The notes beneath the pieces are model-generated. The model did not search any database and was not told the origin of the DNA. It worked only from the letters and a program-made list of their open reading frames with translations. Both the position numbers and the translations under genes were made by a program. This document shows, piece by piece, positions 1-8,493 of a DNA stretch of 64,000 nt; position 1 is the stretch's first letter, and every line of letters begins with the position of its first letter. This DNA comes from Actinocorallia herbida (GTDB lineage: Bacteria; Actinomycetota; Actinomycetes; Streptosporangiales; Streptosporangiaceae), in contig NZ_RJKE01000001.1 of the NCBI RefSeq assembly GCF_003751225.1, forward strand, positions 8,060,001 through 8,124,000, in the 5' to 3' direction.

Positions 1-303
1 GACGCCCGGATCGCTCTCGGCCTGGTGGTGAGCGAGTTGTGCACCAACGCCCATCTCCACGCTCGCGGTCCGGGGATGCCCCACCCGACCTGCTCGATAC
101 GCATGGGCGTCGGCCGATGCGTCCTGGAGGTGTGGGACCACCTGCCCTGGCAGGACCTTCGCGCGACGGCGGAGGCCGCCGGGTCCCCCGACGGCGCGGA
201 GAGCGGCCGCGGTCTCACGATCGTCACCGCGCTCGCCGAGAGCTGGGGTGTCCGCCCCTCGGCCCGCGGCGGCAAGGTCGTCTGGGCGGTGCTCGCGTGG
301 TGA
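1..303 (+). CDS. ATP-binding protein, anti-sigma-factor kinase (RsbW-like) type, 5' end outside window
   Basis: The frame is open from base 1, so the start lies upstream. What remains is the C-terminal two thirds of a small HATPase_c domain: an N box with the E-L-C-T-N-A arrangement near the start (residues about 12-17), a VWD aspartate (G1 region) in the middle, and an ESGRGLTIV G2 box near the end. Stand-alone domains of this type in actinomycetes act as cytoplasmic anti-sigma factors or anti-anti-sigma kinases. The partner cannot be told from this window. A frameshifted relative lies at 8029-8422. The stop overlaps the start of the next small gene by four bases (GTGA). Confidence 0.75.
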   Translation, partial: DARIALGLVVSELCTNAHLHARGPGMPHPTCSIRMGVGRCVLEVWDHLPWQDLRATAEAAGSPDGAESGRGLTIVTALAESWGVRPSARGGKVVWAVLAW

Positions 304-449
304 ACGCCTTCTACGCCGCCGTCACCGGCACCCCCTGGGGTCTTGCCGGATTCGCCGCCCTCGCCACCACCGCGCTCGGCGTCCTCGCCGCGCTCGGCAC
401 CATCGTCTACGAGGACTTCCAGCCCAAGGGCCGCCATCACCGCGCCTGA
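300..449 (+). CDS. Small single-pass membrane protein, unknown function
   Basis: A 49-residue reading frame starting with GTG, overlapping the stop of the upstream ATPase by four bases, so it is probably translationally coupled. Residues about 14-40 form one hydrophobic segment (LAGFAALATTALGVLAALG) followed by a charged, His/Arg-rich end. No family is recognised. Support comes from the coupling and the clean membrane segment only; it could be a chance frame. Confidence 0.45.
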   Translation: MNAFYAAVTGTPWGLAGFAALATTALGVLAALGTIVYEDFQPKGRHHRA

Positions 450-476
450 CGGCGGGCGCGGCGGACGGACCCGCGC

Positions 477-1589
477 TCAGCGGGCCGGGCCGGCCGGTAG
501 GAACTCGGTCCGGACGGTCAGGGCCCGCAGCACCGCCTCGTCGGGGGCGACGCCGATGCCGGGGCCCGTCGGGACGAGCAAAGCGCCGTCTTCCAGGACG
601 AACGGCTCAGTGACGTCGGTGGCGAAGTATCGGGAGGAAGCGGAAGTGTCGCCGGGGAGGGTGAAGTTCGGCAATGCGGCCAGGGCGACGTTGGCGGCCC
701 GGCCGATCCCCGTCTCCAGCATGCCCCCGCACCAGACCGGGACGCCGTGCGCGGCGCACACGTCGTGGACGCGCCGGGCCTCGAGGAAGCCGCCGACCCG
801 TCCCGGCTTGATGTTCACCACCGAGGTCGCGCCCCGGACTATCGCGTCCGCGGCGATCGCGGCGGAGGTGATGGACTCGTCGAGGCAGATCGGGGTGGCC
901 ACCAGGCGGGCGAGCGCGGCGTGCCCGGCGATGTCGTCCTCGGGCAGGGGCTGCTCGATGAGGAGCAGGTCGAACGGGTCGAGCCGCGCGAGGTGCCTGG
1001 CGTCCGCGAGGGTGTACGCGGTGTTGGCGTCCACCTGGAGTGGGAGGTCGGGGTGGCGTTCGCGGACCGCGCGGACCGGCGCGACGTCCCAGCCCGGCTC
1101 GATCTTGAGCTTGATCCGCCGGTACCCCTCCGCCACGTACCCGTCGACGGCGTCGAGCAGCTCCGGGACCGAGTCCATGATCCCGACCGACACCCCGGAC
1201 GGGACGGCGGGGCGGACCGCGCCGAGGAACTCGCCGAACGAGGTGTCGCGGGCGCGCAGCCAGACGTCGAGGAGCGCCGCCCCGACGGCGGCCTTGGCCA
1301 TCGGGTGGCCGTGCACCGGCCGGAACGCCTCCTCGGCCTTCCAGGGGTCGGCGCCGCGCCCGAGCCGCGGCAGCAGGAAGTCGCGGATGACCTGGGCCGC
1401 GCCCTCCACGTACTCGGCGGAGTAGACGGGCTCGTCCATGGCCACGCACTCGCCCCACCCTTCGCCGTCGCCGGTGACCGCGCGCACCAGCAGCACCCGG
1501 CGCGCGGTCTCGGTGCCGAACGAGGTGCGGAACGGGGAGACGAGCGGGATGTCTATCCAGCGCAGCTCCAGGCCCTCAAGCTCGGTCAT
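477..1589 (-). CDS. Enolase-superfamily N-acyl(succinyl)amino acid racemase / o-succinylbenzoate synthase
   Basis: 370 residues, the usual length for the MenC/NSAR group of the enolase superfamily. The catalytic pattern is complete: K160-x-K162, metal ligands D187, E212 and D237, and the second-face lysine K261; the CGGMLETGIGRAAN stretch near 288-300 is typical of the NSAR/OSBS group. The group covers o-succinylbenzoate synthesis (menaquinone) and racemisation of N-succinyl or N-acyl amino acids. The neighbours (GNAT acyltransferase, M20 deacylase, D-aminoacylase, and no other men genes) favour the racemase role. The start was placed at the ATG at 1589; the preceding gene's stop overlaps it by 14 bases. 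An upstream in-frame start would lie inside that gene. Confidence 0.85.
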   Translation of the reverse strand: MTELEGLELRWIDIPLVSPFRTSFGTETARRVLLVRAVTGDGEGWGECVAMDEPVYSAEYVEGAAQVIRDFLLPRLGRGADPWKAEEAFRPVHGHPMAKAAVGAALLDVWLRARDTSFGEFLGAVRPAVPSGVSVGIMDSVPELLDAVDGYVAEGYRRIKLKIEPGWDVAPVRAVRERHPDLPLQVDANTAYTLADARHLARLDPFDLLLIEQPLPEDDIAGHAALARLVATPICLDESITSAAIAADAIVRGATSVVNIKPGRVGGFLEARRVHDVCAAHGVPVWCGGMLETGIGRAANVALAALPNFTLPGDTSASSRYFATDVTEPFVLEDGALLVPTGPGIGVAPDEAVLRALTVRTEFLPAGPAR

Positions 1590-2358
1590 CCTTCTCCTCC
1601 AGCACATAGAACCCGTCACGGGTGATCCCGGTGATCCGGGCGCCCGCCGCGAGCGCCCCGGCGAGCGCGGCCCGCACCGCGTACCGCGCCGTGAGCGCCC
1701 GCCCCCCGTCCTCTTCCCGCAGCCTTTCGACGTCCGGCGGCACCGCCACGAGAAGGACCCCCGAGCGAGCGTCTCCTGGTTCCGGGTCGTCCGCCCCCGG
1801 CCTCAGAAGCACCCGTGCCCCCGCGTCCTCAAGGCCCGACCTGTCCGGCACCGCCAAGGGCACGGCGTCCAAAGCCCAACGCACGAACAGCCGATCCGAA
1901 GGCACCCCGTCATTGAGCCGGTCCCGCATCGCCCCGTAGAAGTCCGGAAGGTACTCCACCGGAAGCGCCCCGAGAACATGCATGTTGAAGTGCGCGTTAC
2001 GCCGTACCAAGGGGTCGAACGTCCAAACGATCCCGCCGAGCCCGCGGGCCCGCGCCCAGTCCCGCTGATGCAGTTTCAACGCCCGCCCGAGGCCCAGCCC
2101 GTGCGCGTCCGGCCGGACCGCGGTCGCATGCGAGTGCAGCATCCCGTCGGCGGTCAGGAACCCGAACGAGATCCCGAGGAGTTCCCCCGCGCGATACGCC
2201 CCCGCCACATGGTTGCCGGAATGCGCGAGAGCCGTCAGCAGCCCCGGTTCGGTGAGGGACTGCCCCCACACCTGGGCCATCAGCTCGGTCGCGGCCCGGT
2301 GCTCGGCGGGGTCGTGCGTCTCGCGCACCTCGATCCCGCTCGCGTCGATCTCGCTCAC
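1576..2358 (-). CDS. GNAT-family acyltransferase (COG3375-like), putative amino acid N-succinyltransferase
   Basis: 260 residues from a GTG at 2358. An acyl-CoA binding motif DAHGLGLGRAL lies near residues 81-91, preceded by a beta strand with HSHATAVRP. The long C-terminal extension matches the COG3375 type of GNAT, which is repeatedly found beside N-succinylamino-acid racemases. In the described D-to-L amino acid conversion pathway such an enzyme succinylates the D-amino acid so the racemase can use it. Here its stop codon lies within the first codons of the racemase gene, so the two are almost certainly co-translated. The exact acyl donor is inference. Confidence 0.75.
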   Translation of the reverse strand: MSEIDASGIEVRETHDPAEHRAATELMAQVWGQSLTEPGLLTALAHSGNHVAGAYRAGELLGISFGFLTADGMLHSHATAVRPDAHGLGLGRALKLHQRDWARARGLGGIVWTFDPLVRRNAHFNMHVLGALPVEYLPDFYGAMRDRLNDGVPSDRLFVRWALDAVPLAVPDRSGLEDAGARVLLRPGADDPEPGDARSGVLLVAVPPDVERLREEDGGRALTARYAVRAALAGALAAGARITGITRDGFYVLEEKDDRA

Positions 2359-2467
2359 GGGACAAGCCTGCCCGCCGCCCGGCCCGCGCTCATCGTCGGC
2401 GGAGCCAACCGGAGGTCGGTTTTTGGTGCGATCAGCCAAGCCTCCGGAGCCTGTCCGGCATGTCGGA

Positions 2468-3550
2468 TCAGCACAGCCGCCGCAGCAGTTCGGCGAGCAG
2501 CGCCGCCCGGTCCGGCATCGCGCGGAGGTCCACCCACTCCTCCTCGGCGTGCGCCCCGCCGCCGACCGCGCCGAGCCCGTCGAGGGTCGGCACGCCCAGC
2601 GCGGCGGTGAGGTTGCCGTCCGAGCCGCCGCCGACGGACGCCTCGCGCAGCGCGGCCAGCCCGAGTTCCTCGGCGGCGCGCGCCGCCTGCTGGAACAGGC
2701 CGAACGACGCCGAGCGCTGGAGCGGTCCACGGCGCGGACCTTCGCGCACCTCGATGCGCGCGCCCGGCAGGACGGCACGGCGCGCGTGCATCCAGCGGTC
2801 GACCCTCTCGAGTTCGGCGGCGTCGTAGGCGCGCACGTCCACCGCGAGCGTCGCGCTCGCCGGCACGGTGTTCACGGTCGTGCCCGCCGAGCAGACCGAC
2901 GGGGTGACGGTCGTGCCGCGCGCGGGCGCGGTGAGCGCGGCGATCGCGCGGATCTGGTGGGCCAGCTCCAGCGCGGCGTTCACCCCGCGCTCGGGGTCGA
3001 GGCCGGTGTGCGCGGCCCTGCCGTAGATGCGCAGCTCGTACCGGGCGAGGCCCTTGCGTGAGGTCTTGAGCGCTCCGTCCGCGCTCGGCTCGGCGACCAG
3101 CACCGCGCGGGCGTCCCGGGCCGTCGCCTCGATCAGCTCACGCGACGTCCGCGATCCGGTCTCCTCGTCCGAGGTGACGAGCACGCCGACCCCGGCCCGC
3201 GCCGGGACCGCGGCGAGCGCGTGGAAGAGCTGGACGAGCCCCGCCTTCATGTCGAAGCAGCCGGGCCCCGTCGCACGGGTCCCGGCGACCTCGAACGGGC
3301 GCCGCGCGAGCGTCCCGACGGGCCAGACCGTGTCGTAGTGGCCGAGCAGCAGCAGCTCGGGCCGCTCGGGGCCCCACCGCAGATGCTCGCCGTGCTCGGC
3401 GGGCGCGGCGCCGATCAGCCGCTCGCCCAGCTCCGCGACGACCGCGCGGCAGCCGGCGAGCGCGGCGGCGTCCCCGCTGGGCGACTCCGCCGAGACCAGC
3501 GCGGCGAGGTCGGCGGTCATCGCCGAGCGGTCGAACGCCTCAGCCGGCAC
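2468..3550 (-). CDS. M20-family zinc carboxypeptidase / N-acyl-amino acid deacylase
   Basis: 360 residues of the M20 (glutamate carboxypeptidase / ArgE / CPG2) fold. Metal and catalytic residues are visible: H71-Y-D73, D100, E129-E130, E154 and probably a late His (about H347). The middle part (about 167-275) is the dimerisation lid domain. No signal peptide, so cytosolic. Beside an NSAR-type racemase and a GNAT, the likely job is hydrolysis of N-succinyl- or N-acyl-L-amino acids to the free L-amino acid. The GTG start at 3550 overlaps the upstream stop by 11 bases; an ATG ten codons later is an alternative. Confidence 0.8.
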   Translation of the reverse strand: MPAEAFDRSAMTADLAALVSAESPSGDAAALAGCRAVVAELGERLIGAAPAEHGEHLRWGPERPELLLLGHYDTVWPVGTLARRPFEVAGTRATGPGCFDMKAGLVQLFHALAAVPARAGVGVLVTSDEETGSRTSRELIEATARDARAVLVAEPSADGALKTSRKGLARYELRIYGRAAHTGLDPERGVNAALELAHQIRAIAALTAPARGTTVTPSVCSAGTTVNTVPASATLAVDVRAYDAAELERVDRWMHARRAVLPGARIEVREGPRRGPLQRSASFGLFQQAARAAEELGLAALREASVGGGSDGNLTAALGVPTLDGLGAVGGGAHAEEEWVDLRAMPDRAALLAELLRRLC

Positions 3551-4934
3551 TGCGGCCCGTCCCGTCCGCCGGCTTCGTCCGGGGGTTCGTCCGCGCGCTG
3601 TAGTGGACGTGCGGGGACCCGTCGGGCAGTCGGTGGAAGACGAAGGGCACCTTGGCGGGATTCCCCTCCGCGGTGCCGACGAACGTCACCTCGTCGACAG
3701 GGCTGAGTGCCAGCTCCAGCGGTTCGGCGAGGTCGGCGAGCGCGGGGGTCGTCACCTCGATCCGCGCGTGCAGGCCGCGCGGCCCCTCGGTGATCGTGGT
3801 AATGACGTGCCTGCGCTCGTACAGGCCGGTGTAGTCGGCCGGGTCGAACGCGACGGGCCCGGCCGACGGCTCGGGCGTCTCCCGCACGGCGATCCCGGCG
3901 ACCTCCGCGAAGATCTCGCGGGCCAGATCGGCGGCCAGGGCGCCGTCGTTTCCTCCGTTGCTGAGGAGGGCGACCACGAGGTCGGCGTCCGGCACCACCC
4001 ACAGGGACGCGTTCTGCCCGATCGTGCTGCCCGAGTGCCACAGCACGGGGTGGCCGTCCCAGGTGTCGAGGATCCAGCCGAGGCCCCAGTGCGTGCCGAG
4101 GCCGTGCGGGTTGGGCACCTCGATCTGCGGGGCGCGCATGGCCGTCAGGGAGGCTTCGGTGAGCAGGCCAGGGGCGAGGTGGGCCGCGCCGAACGCGACG
4201 GTGTCGGCGGCGGTCGCGCAGATCAGCCCGGCCGGCCCGATCGAGCGCATCAGCCCCCACACCGGGGTCGGCCGCAGCTTCTCGCCCTTGCCGAGGTGCC
4301 CTACCGCCGCGCGGCGCAGCAGCGCCTCCTCCGGGAGGGTGCAGACGCCGTCGAGGCCGAGGGGATCCAGGACCATCTCGCGCAGTGCCCTGTCCCAGAC
4401 CCCGCCCGTCGCCTTCTCGATGATCCGGCCGAGCACGCTGTAGGCGGCGTTCACATACGACTGGGTGGCGCCGGGCGGGTGCAGCTGGGTCAGCTCGGCG
4501 CAGGCCGCGACGTACTTCTCCAGGCAGTCGTCGCCGCGCCCGGTGTCGAGGAACAGATCGCCGTCGATGCCGGACGTGTGGCTGAGCAGCTGCCGGATCG
4601 TCGCCTCCACCGAGACGACGGGATCGGCGACGGCGAACTCCGGGAGCGCGTCCCGCACGGGCGCGTCGAGATCGAGGTCGCCGCGCTCGGCGAGCAGCAT
4701 GACCTGGGTCGCCGTCCACACCTTGGTGACCGAGCCGATCTGGAACACCGCCCCGGGCGTCACCGGCACGTTCGTCGCGGTGCTCAGCACCCCCGTGGCG
4801 TGCTCGGCGGTCACGCCGCGATGCCGCAGCGCCAGCGACGCCCCGGGCACCCCGTGCGCGGCGGCGAGTTCCGCGAGCCGTCCACCCCAGTCCACCGGGG
4901 ACTCCTCACTGCCTTCGGGAGGGAACTGACGCAA
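3540..4934 (-). CDS. Serine beta-lactamase-like hydrolase (class C / D-aminopeptidase family)
   Basis: 464 residues with the three motifs of penicillin-recognising serine hydrolases: S68-V-T-K71, Y160-V-N162 and H300-S-G302. A C-terminal extension of about 110 residues (from about 350) resembles the beta-barrel tail of D-aminopeptidase/esterase members. No signal peptide or lipobox is seen, so it is probably intracellular and not a resistance enzyme. First gene of the minus-strand set with the M20 deacylase, GNAT and racemase. It is plausibly a D-peptidase or amidase releasing D-residues for the rest of the pathway; an esterase is the main alternative. Confidence 0.75.
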   Translation of the reverse strand: MRQFPPEGSEESPVDWGGRLAELAAAHGVPGASLALRHRGVTAEHATGVLSTATNVPVTPGAVFQIGSVTKVWTATQVMLLAERGDLDLDAPVRDALPEFAVADPVVSVEATIRQLLSHTSGIDGDLFLDTGRGDDCLEKYVAACAELTQLHPPGATQSYVNAAYSVLGRIIEKATGGVWDRALREMVLDPLGLDGVCTLPEEALLRRAAVGHLGKGEKLRPTPVWGLMRSIGPAGLICATAADTVAFGAAHLAPGLLTEASLTAMRAPQIEVPNPHGLGTHWGLGWILDTWDGHPVLWHSGSTIGQNASLWVVPDADLVVALLSNGGNDGALAADLAREIFAEVAGIAVRETPEPSAGPVAFDPADYTGLYERRHVITTITEGPRGLHARIEVTTPALADLAEPLELALSPVDEVTFVGTAEGNPAKVPFVFHRLPDGSPHVHYSARTNPRTKPADGTGRSAG

Positions 4935-5044
4935 CCTAGCGCGGGAGGACGTCGGGGCTCATCAGAGATGTTCACAATCCTCGCGTAAGGATTTGTCATC
5001 TCTGCTCGCGCGCCTCGAACCGCAGATCTCTACAGTGGTCGGCC
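4935..5044. promoter_or_regulatory. Divergent promoter region between beta-lactamase-like gene and D-aminoacylase
   Basis: The 110 bases between two divergent starts are the only place from which both halves of the cluster can be transcribed. On the plus strand TACAGT (5031-5036) sits eight bases before the ATG at 5045, which would give an almost leaderless D-aminoacylase mRNA. No clear inverted-repeat operator is seen. Confidence 0.3.
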
Positions 5045-6574
5045 ATGCACGATCTCGTTCTGCGCGGCGGTGAGGTCCACGACGGGCTGGGCTCGCCCGG
5101 CGTCCGGGCGGACGTGGCGGTCTCGGGGGGCCGGATCGCCGCGATCGGGGGCTCGGTCGGGCCCGCTCGCCGGGTCCTGGACGTCGCGGGGCTGGTGGTC
5201 GCGCCGGGGTTCGTCGATCCGCACTGCCACTCCGACCTGGTGCCGGTGCTGCCGGGGCCGCAACCGTTCAAGCTGCTCCAGGGCGTGACGACCGAGGTGA
5301 ACGGCAACTGCGGCTTCTCGTTCGCCCCCGTGCGGGAGCGCGACGTCGAGGTGATGTCGGGGTACGCGGGCGCGCCCGTCACCGCGGGGACCTTCGCCGA
5401 ACACCTCGCGGCGATGGAGGCGGCCGGGCCGACCAACCACATGGCGACGCTCGTCGGACACTCGACGCTGCGGATGGCGGTCGCCGGCTGGGAGCCCGAG
5501 GTCTCGGAGGCCGCGCTCGCCGAGATGTGCGCGCTGGCCGCCGAGGCGTTCGAGGCGGGGGCCTGCGGGCTGTCCAGCGGGCTCATCTATCCGCCCGGAT
5601 CCTTCGGGGACACCGACGAGCTCGTCGCGCTCGCGAAGGTCGCGCACAGATACGGGCGGCCGTATACGACGCACCTGCGCGACGAAGGCGCGGGCCTGTC
5701 CGACGCGTTGGACGAGGCCATAGAGATCTCCCGCAGGGCACGCGTCGCCCTTCAGGTGTCGCACTGCAAGACCGCAGGGCCGCGCAACCACGGCAGGGCG
5801 GGGATGATCCTGGACAGACTGCGCAGCGCCCGAGCGGAGGGCCTCGACGTCCGGGGGGACGTGTACCCGTACCTCGCGGGCGGCACCACCTTGTCGGCGC
5901 TGCTTCCCCCGTCGGTCTTGGCGGGCGGGATCGAGGCGCTGCGCGACCGGCTGGCGGGCGATCCGTCGGCGTTGCGGGCCGCCGCCGAGGACCCCGCCCC
6001 GATCCGCGGCACCGGCCTCTGGCGCGACACGACCCCCGCGGGCGTCCTCATCACCGGCCACACCGACCAGACCGTCGTCGGCAAGACCCTCGCCGACCTC
6101 CCCGGCGACCCTTTCGCGACGGCCTGCGCCCTCATCGCCGCCGACCCGGCCGCCACCATGGTCATCACCATGATGGCCGAACCCGACGTCCGCCGGCTGC
6201 TGGCCGACCCCCTCCTGGGCATCGGCTCCGACAACGGCATGCCCGTAGGCCTGGAGCACCCCAGAACCTGGGGCTGCTTCCCCCACTTCCTGGGCGCCTA
6301 CGTCCGCGACGCCGCCCTCCTCCCCCTCCCCGAAGCCATCCGCAAGATCACCTCAGCCAACGCCCGCCCCTTCGCCCTGCGCGACCGAGGCCTCCTCACC
6401 CCGGGCGCCTACGCCGACATCACCTGCTTCGACCCCGCCACCGTCTCCCACCCCGGCACCTACACCGCCCCCTCCCTCCCCCCGACCGGCATCCCCTACG
6501 TCCTCCTGGAAGGCGACCCCGTCATCACCGAGGGCACCTTCACCGGCACCCGCAAAGGCCGCATCCTCCGCTGA
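5045..6574 (+). CDS. N-acyl-D-amino acid deacylase (D-aminoacylase), amidohydrolase superfamily
   Basis: 509 residues. The H60-C-H62 metal pair followed by S-D, the N-G-N-C89-G-F-S segment with the bridging cysteine typical of D-aminoacylases, H in TTHLRDE, H in QVSHCKTAG and the late catalytic D in GSDNGMP are all present. It hydrolyses N-acyl-D-amino acids (or related N-acyl-D-glutamates) to the D-amino acid, using zinc, in the cytosol. Divergent to the beta-lactamase/M20/GNAT/racemase set, so the locus handles both stereo-forms. Related family members act on dihydropyrimidines, but the Cys and motif spacing favour the D-aminoacylase branch. Confidence 0.85.
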   Translation: MHDLVLRGGEVHDGLGSPGVRADVAVSGGRIAAIGGSVGPARRVLDVAGLVVAPGFVDPHCHSDLVPVLPGPQPFKLLQGVTTEVNGNCGFSFAPVRERDVEVMSGYAGAPVTAGTFAEHLAAMEAAGPTNHMATLVGHSTLRMAVAGWEPEVSEAALAEMCALAAEAFEAGACGLSSGLIYPPGSFGDTDELVALAKVAHRYGRPYTTHLRDEGAGLSDALDEAIEISRRARVALQVSHCKTAGPRNHGRAGMILDRLRSARAEGLDVRGDVYPYLAGGTTLSALLPPSVLAGGIEALRDRLAGDPSALRAAAEDPAPIRGTGLWRDTTPAGVLITGHTDQTVVGKTLADLPGDPFATACALIAADPAATMVITMMAEPDVRRLLADPLLGIGSDNGMPVGLEHPRTWGCFPHFLGAYVRDAALLPLPEAIRKITSANARPFALRDRGLLTPGAYADITCFDPATVSHPGTYTAPSLPPTGIPYVLLEGDPVITEGTFTGTRKGRILR

Positions 6575-6841
6575 CCCGCGTCGGGTATCGGCACCGGCAA
6601 GAGGTCGGTTCTCGCGGGTCCGGACAGGCGTGATCCGCACCTCGCCGAATCGCCGGCCCGCCGGCGTCCTCAACGACGGCTCCCCGGGCATCGTCCGGCT
6701 GCACCCGTCGATCACGGCGAGCTCTTCCGCATCCGTGATCGTGAATCCCTGGAAGACCAGATCACCGGTCTCGTCCACGACTACAGCAGGGCTCCCACCC
6801 ACCTTCGACTCGTCGTCCTTCCCGATGAAGCGTCGAGCCAC
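6575..6841 (-). pseudogene. Truncated small hypothetical protein (actinomycete regulator-associated family)
   Basis: A GTG at 6841 preceded by GAGGAGAG starts a sequence beginning ARRFIGKDDESKVGGSPAV, with a following ETGDLVFQGFTITD. This looks like the small acidic proteins that often sit beside XRE regulators in actinomycetes. The family normally ends at about 80-90 residues, but this frame has no stop and runs on antisense into the D-aminoacylase gene until 6353. I take it as having lost its 3' end. The right boundary is arbitrary (set at the end of the neighbouring gene). Confidence 0.45.
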
Positions 6842-7029
6842 AGCCGCCGCCCTCTCCTCGAACGTGCGCGAACTTGCGCACCGTTGGATCCGACCCGCCC
6901 CGCAGCACCGAACCGCCCAGGTCCACGTGCGTCCATGACGAACCAGCAGGCCGCCTTCAGACGAGCAAGCCCCGGCCTCGGATCATCCGAGGTCGAGCTT
7001 TCCACCCGTAGGTTCGGGCAGGACCCATC

Positions 7030-7620
7030 TCACCGATCATCAACGCGCATCGAGGAGCCGGTCCCGGCATCAGCCTTTGCGGTCTTCGAGGCTTCGGCGA
7101 TAGCGGTGAACTCGGGCCGCAGGAGGCTGTCGGCGTCCTCCAGGCGCGGGTCCTTGAGCCAGGTGATGTCGAGGTTCGCCTTGTCCCGCGCGACCAGCTC
7201 GTCGTAGGTGAACGCCTTGAAGCGTTCGGTCTCGACGCGGTTCTCGCGCGGTTCGCCGGGGCGGTAGCCCTCGGCGATGTCGTCCAGGTGCTCGCGCGTC
7301 ATCCGGTCCTGCTTCAGGGTGAAGCGCTGCCCGGTGCGGAAGTCGTAGACCCAGAGCTTCGTCGTCCACGGCACGTCGGGCCGGGCCGGCCTCTTGTCGA
7401 GGAACAGGACGTTCGCCTTCACACCGCCCGCGTAGAAGATGCCCGCCGGGAGCCGGAGCAACGGTGCGCGGCGGAGCGGCCCGGCCCGGAATCCCGAGCA
7501 TTGCTCGCCCGCCCGTCATCGGCGACGACCGAGATGGACGACTTGCGCCCGAACGGCGGGTCGGCCGGCACCACGCTGGGGAAGCGGGAGGCAGGCTTGG
7601 CGAGCGCGTCCCGACCTCGA
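7030..7620 (-). pseudogene. hsdM: Remnant of type I restriction-modification DNA methyltransferase (HsdM), C-terminal part
   Basis: The minus strand from about 7461 to 7030 encodes LPAGIFYAGGVKANVLFLDK followed by WVYDFRTGQRFTLK, the classic C-terminal half of HsdM. Just upstream, in another frame at about 7585-7530, is ADPPFGRKSSISVV, which corresponds to the NPPF catalytic motif. The roughly 100 residues that should separate the two pieces are mostly missing, the frames differ, and there is no start, no N-terminal half, and no hsdS or hsdR. It is a dead fragment. Between 7621 and 7849 I see only low-value minus-strand coding-like sequence that I cannot name. Confidence 0.75.
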
Positions 7621-7849
7621 TCAGCGATTCACCGTTCGGGCACCGGCACACCGGCGGCGGCCAGCGCTCCGAACCGCGCGTGCTGCGTCTCCTTGCCCCT
7701 GACCGATGTCCGGGTGACGCGCAGCAGCAGCCTGGCCAGGATCTCGGTGAAACGGCGCGCCTTGCCGAGGGAAGCGTCCGTATCGCTGAGGACGTACGCC
7801 TCGGCGGAGGCGCCGTCCGGCACGAGCAGCGGCTCGTGCCTCAGACCTC

Positions 7850-8032
7850 GTGAATCCGGCGGCCGGGTGTCCGGTGCTGCGCGTGGATCGGCCGCTGTCT
7901 CCTCGGGACAAGCTCCGGGTGACCGCCGTGGAGCGGGTCGACGGGTGGGTGTTCGCGTGGGGCGGGAAGTGGGCCGCGGTTGGGCAGGTCGAGCGGGTGG
8001 CGGAGCACATCGCGCGGGTGGTGGCGGCGTGA
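7850..8032 (+). CDS. Small hypothetical protein, probably 5'-truncated
   Basis: 60 residues from a GTG, including GWVFAWGGKWAAVGQVERVAEH. The tryptophan-rich pattern resembles the C-terminal half of small actinomycete proteins encoded just before single-domain HATPase genes. It overlaps the following ATPase frame by four bases (GTGA), as expected for a functional operon. The upstream half appears lost in the degraded region, so the gene may be non-functional. Confidence 0.35.
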   Translation: MNPAAGCPVLRVDRPLSPRDKLRVTAVERVDGWVFAWGGKWAAVGQVERVAEHIARVVAA

Positions 8033-8422
8033 CGGGCGGGCGGGTCACGGCCTGCTTTCCCGGCCGGACCGATCAGGCCGGGGTGGCGCGGCGGTGGCTG
8101 GGCGGGTGGCTCGGGGAGGGGCGCCCCGCCGCGGACGACGCGGTGCTGCTGCTGTCGGAGACGTTCGCGAACGCGTGCCTGCACAGCCGGTCGGCGCTAC
8201 CGGGAGGCGTCGTCGAGGTGGCCGTGACGCCGCACGGGGGGCTCCTCGAGATCGAGATCACCGATGACGGGGGCGGGGCCGCCGAGCTCGTACCGGGGCA
8301 TGCCGAGGACGATGCCGAGAGCGGGCGGGGCCTTTGAGCTCGTGAGCCTGATCGCCAAGGAGTGGGCGTACCTGCATCTGCCCGATGGGCGGTTCCGGGT
8401 GCGTTTCGGCGTCGCGTTCTGA
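8029..8422 (+). pseudogene. Frameshifted RsbW-like ATP-binding protein
   Basis: Starts with GTG at 8029 and encodes an HATPase_c domain: LLLSETFANACLHS (N box), IEITDDGGG (G1) and ESGRGL (G2). It then hits a stop at 8335-8337. Removing one base in the GGGGCC run near 8325-8332 restores the expected continuation, SGRGFELVSLIAKEWAYLHL, to a stop at 8420-8422. The gene is therefore broken by a single-base frameshift just after the G2 box, or the sequence has an error in a GC run. Same family as the gene at the left edge of the window. Confidence 0.7.
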
Positions 8423-8493
8423 GCTCCCCGAAAGCCCATCAGCTCGGGCGAGTGGGGCGTCTCTGTCGGTCTGACTCGTTAGGGTGACGTCTC

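Noticed and set aside
3540-4934. Beta-lactam resistance gene
   Set aside because: The protein has no export signal and sits in a D-amino-acid gene cluster, so a D-peptidase or esterase is more likely than a resistance enzyme.
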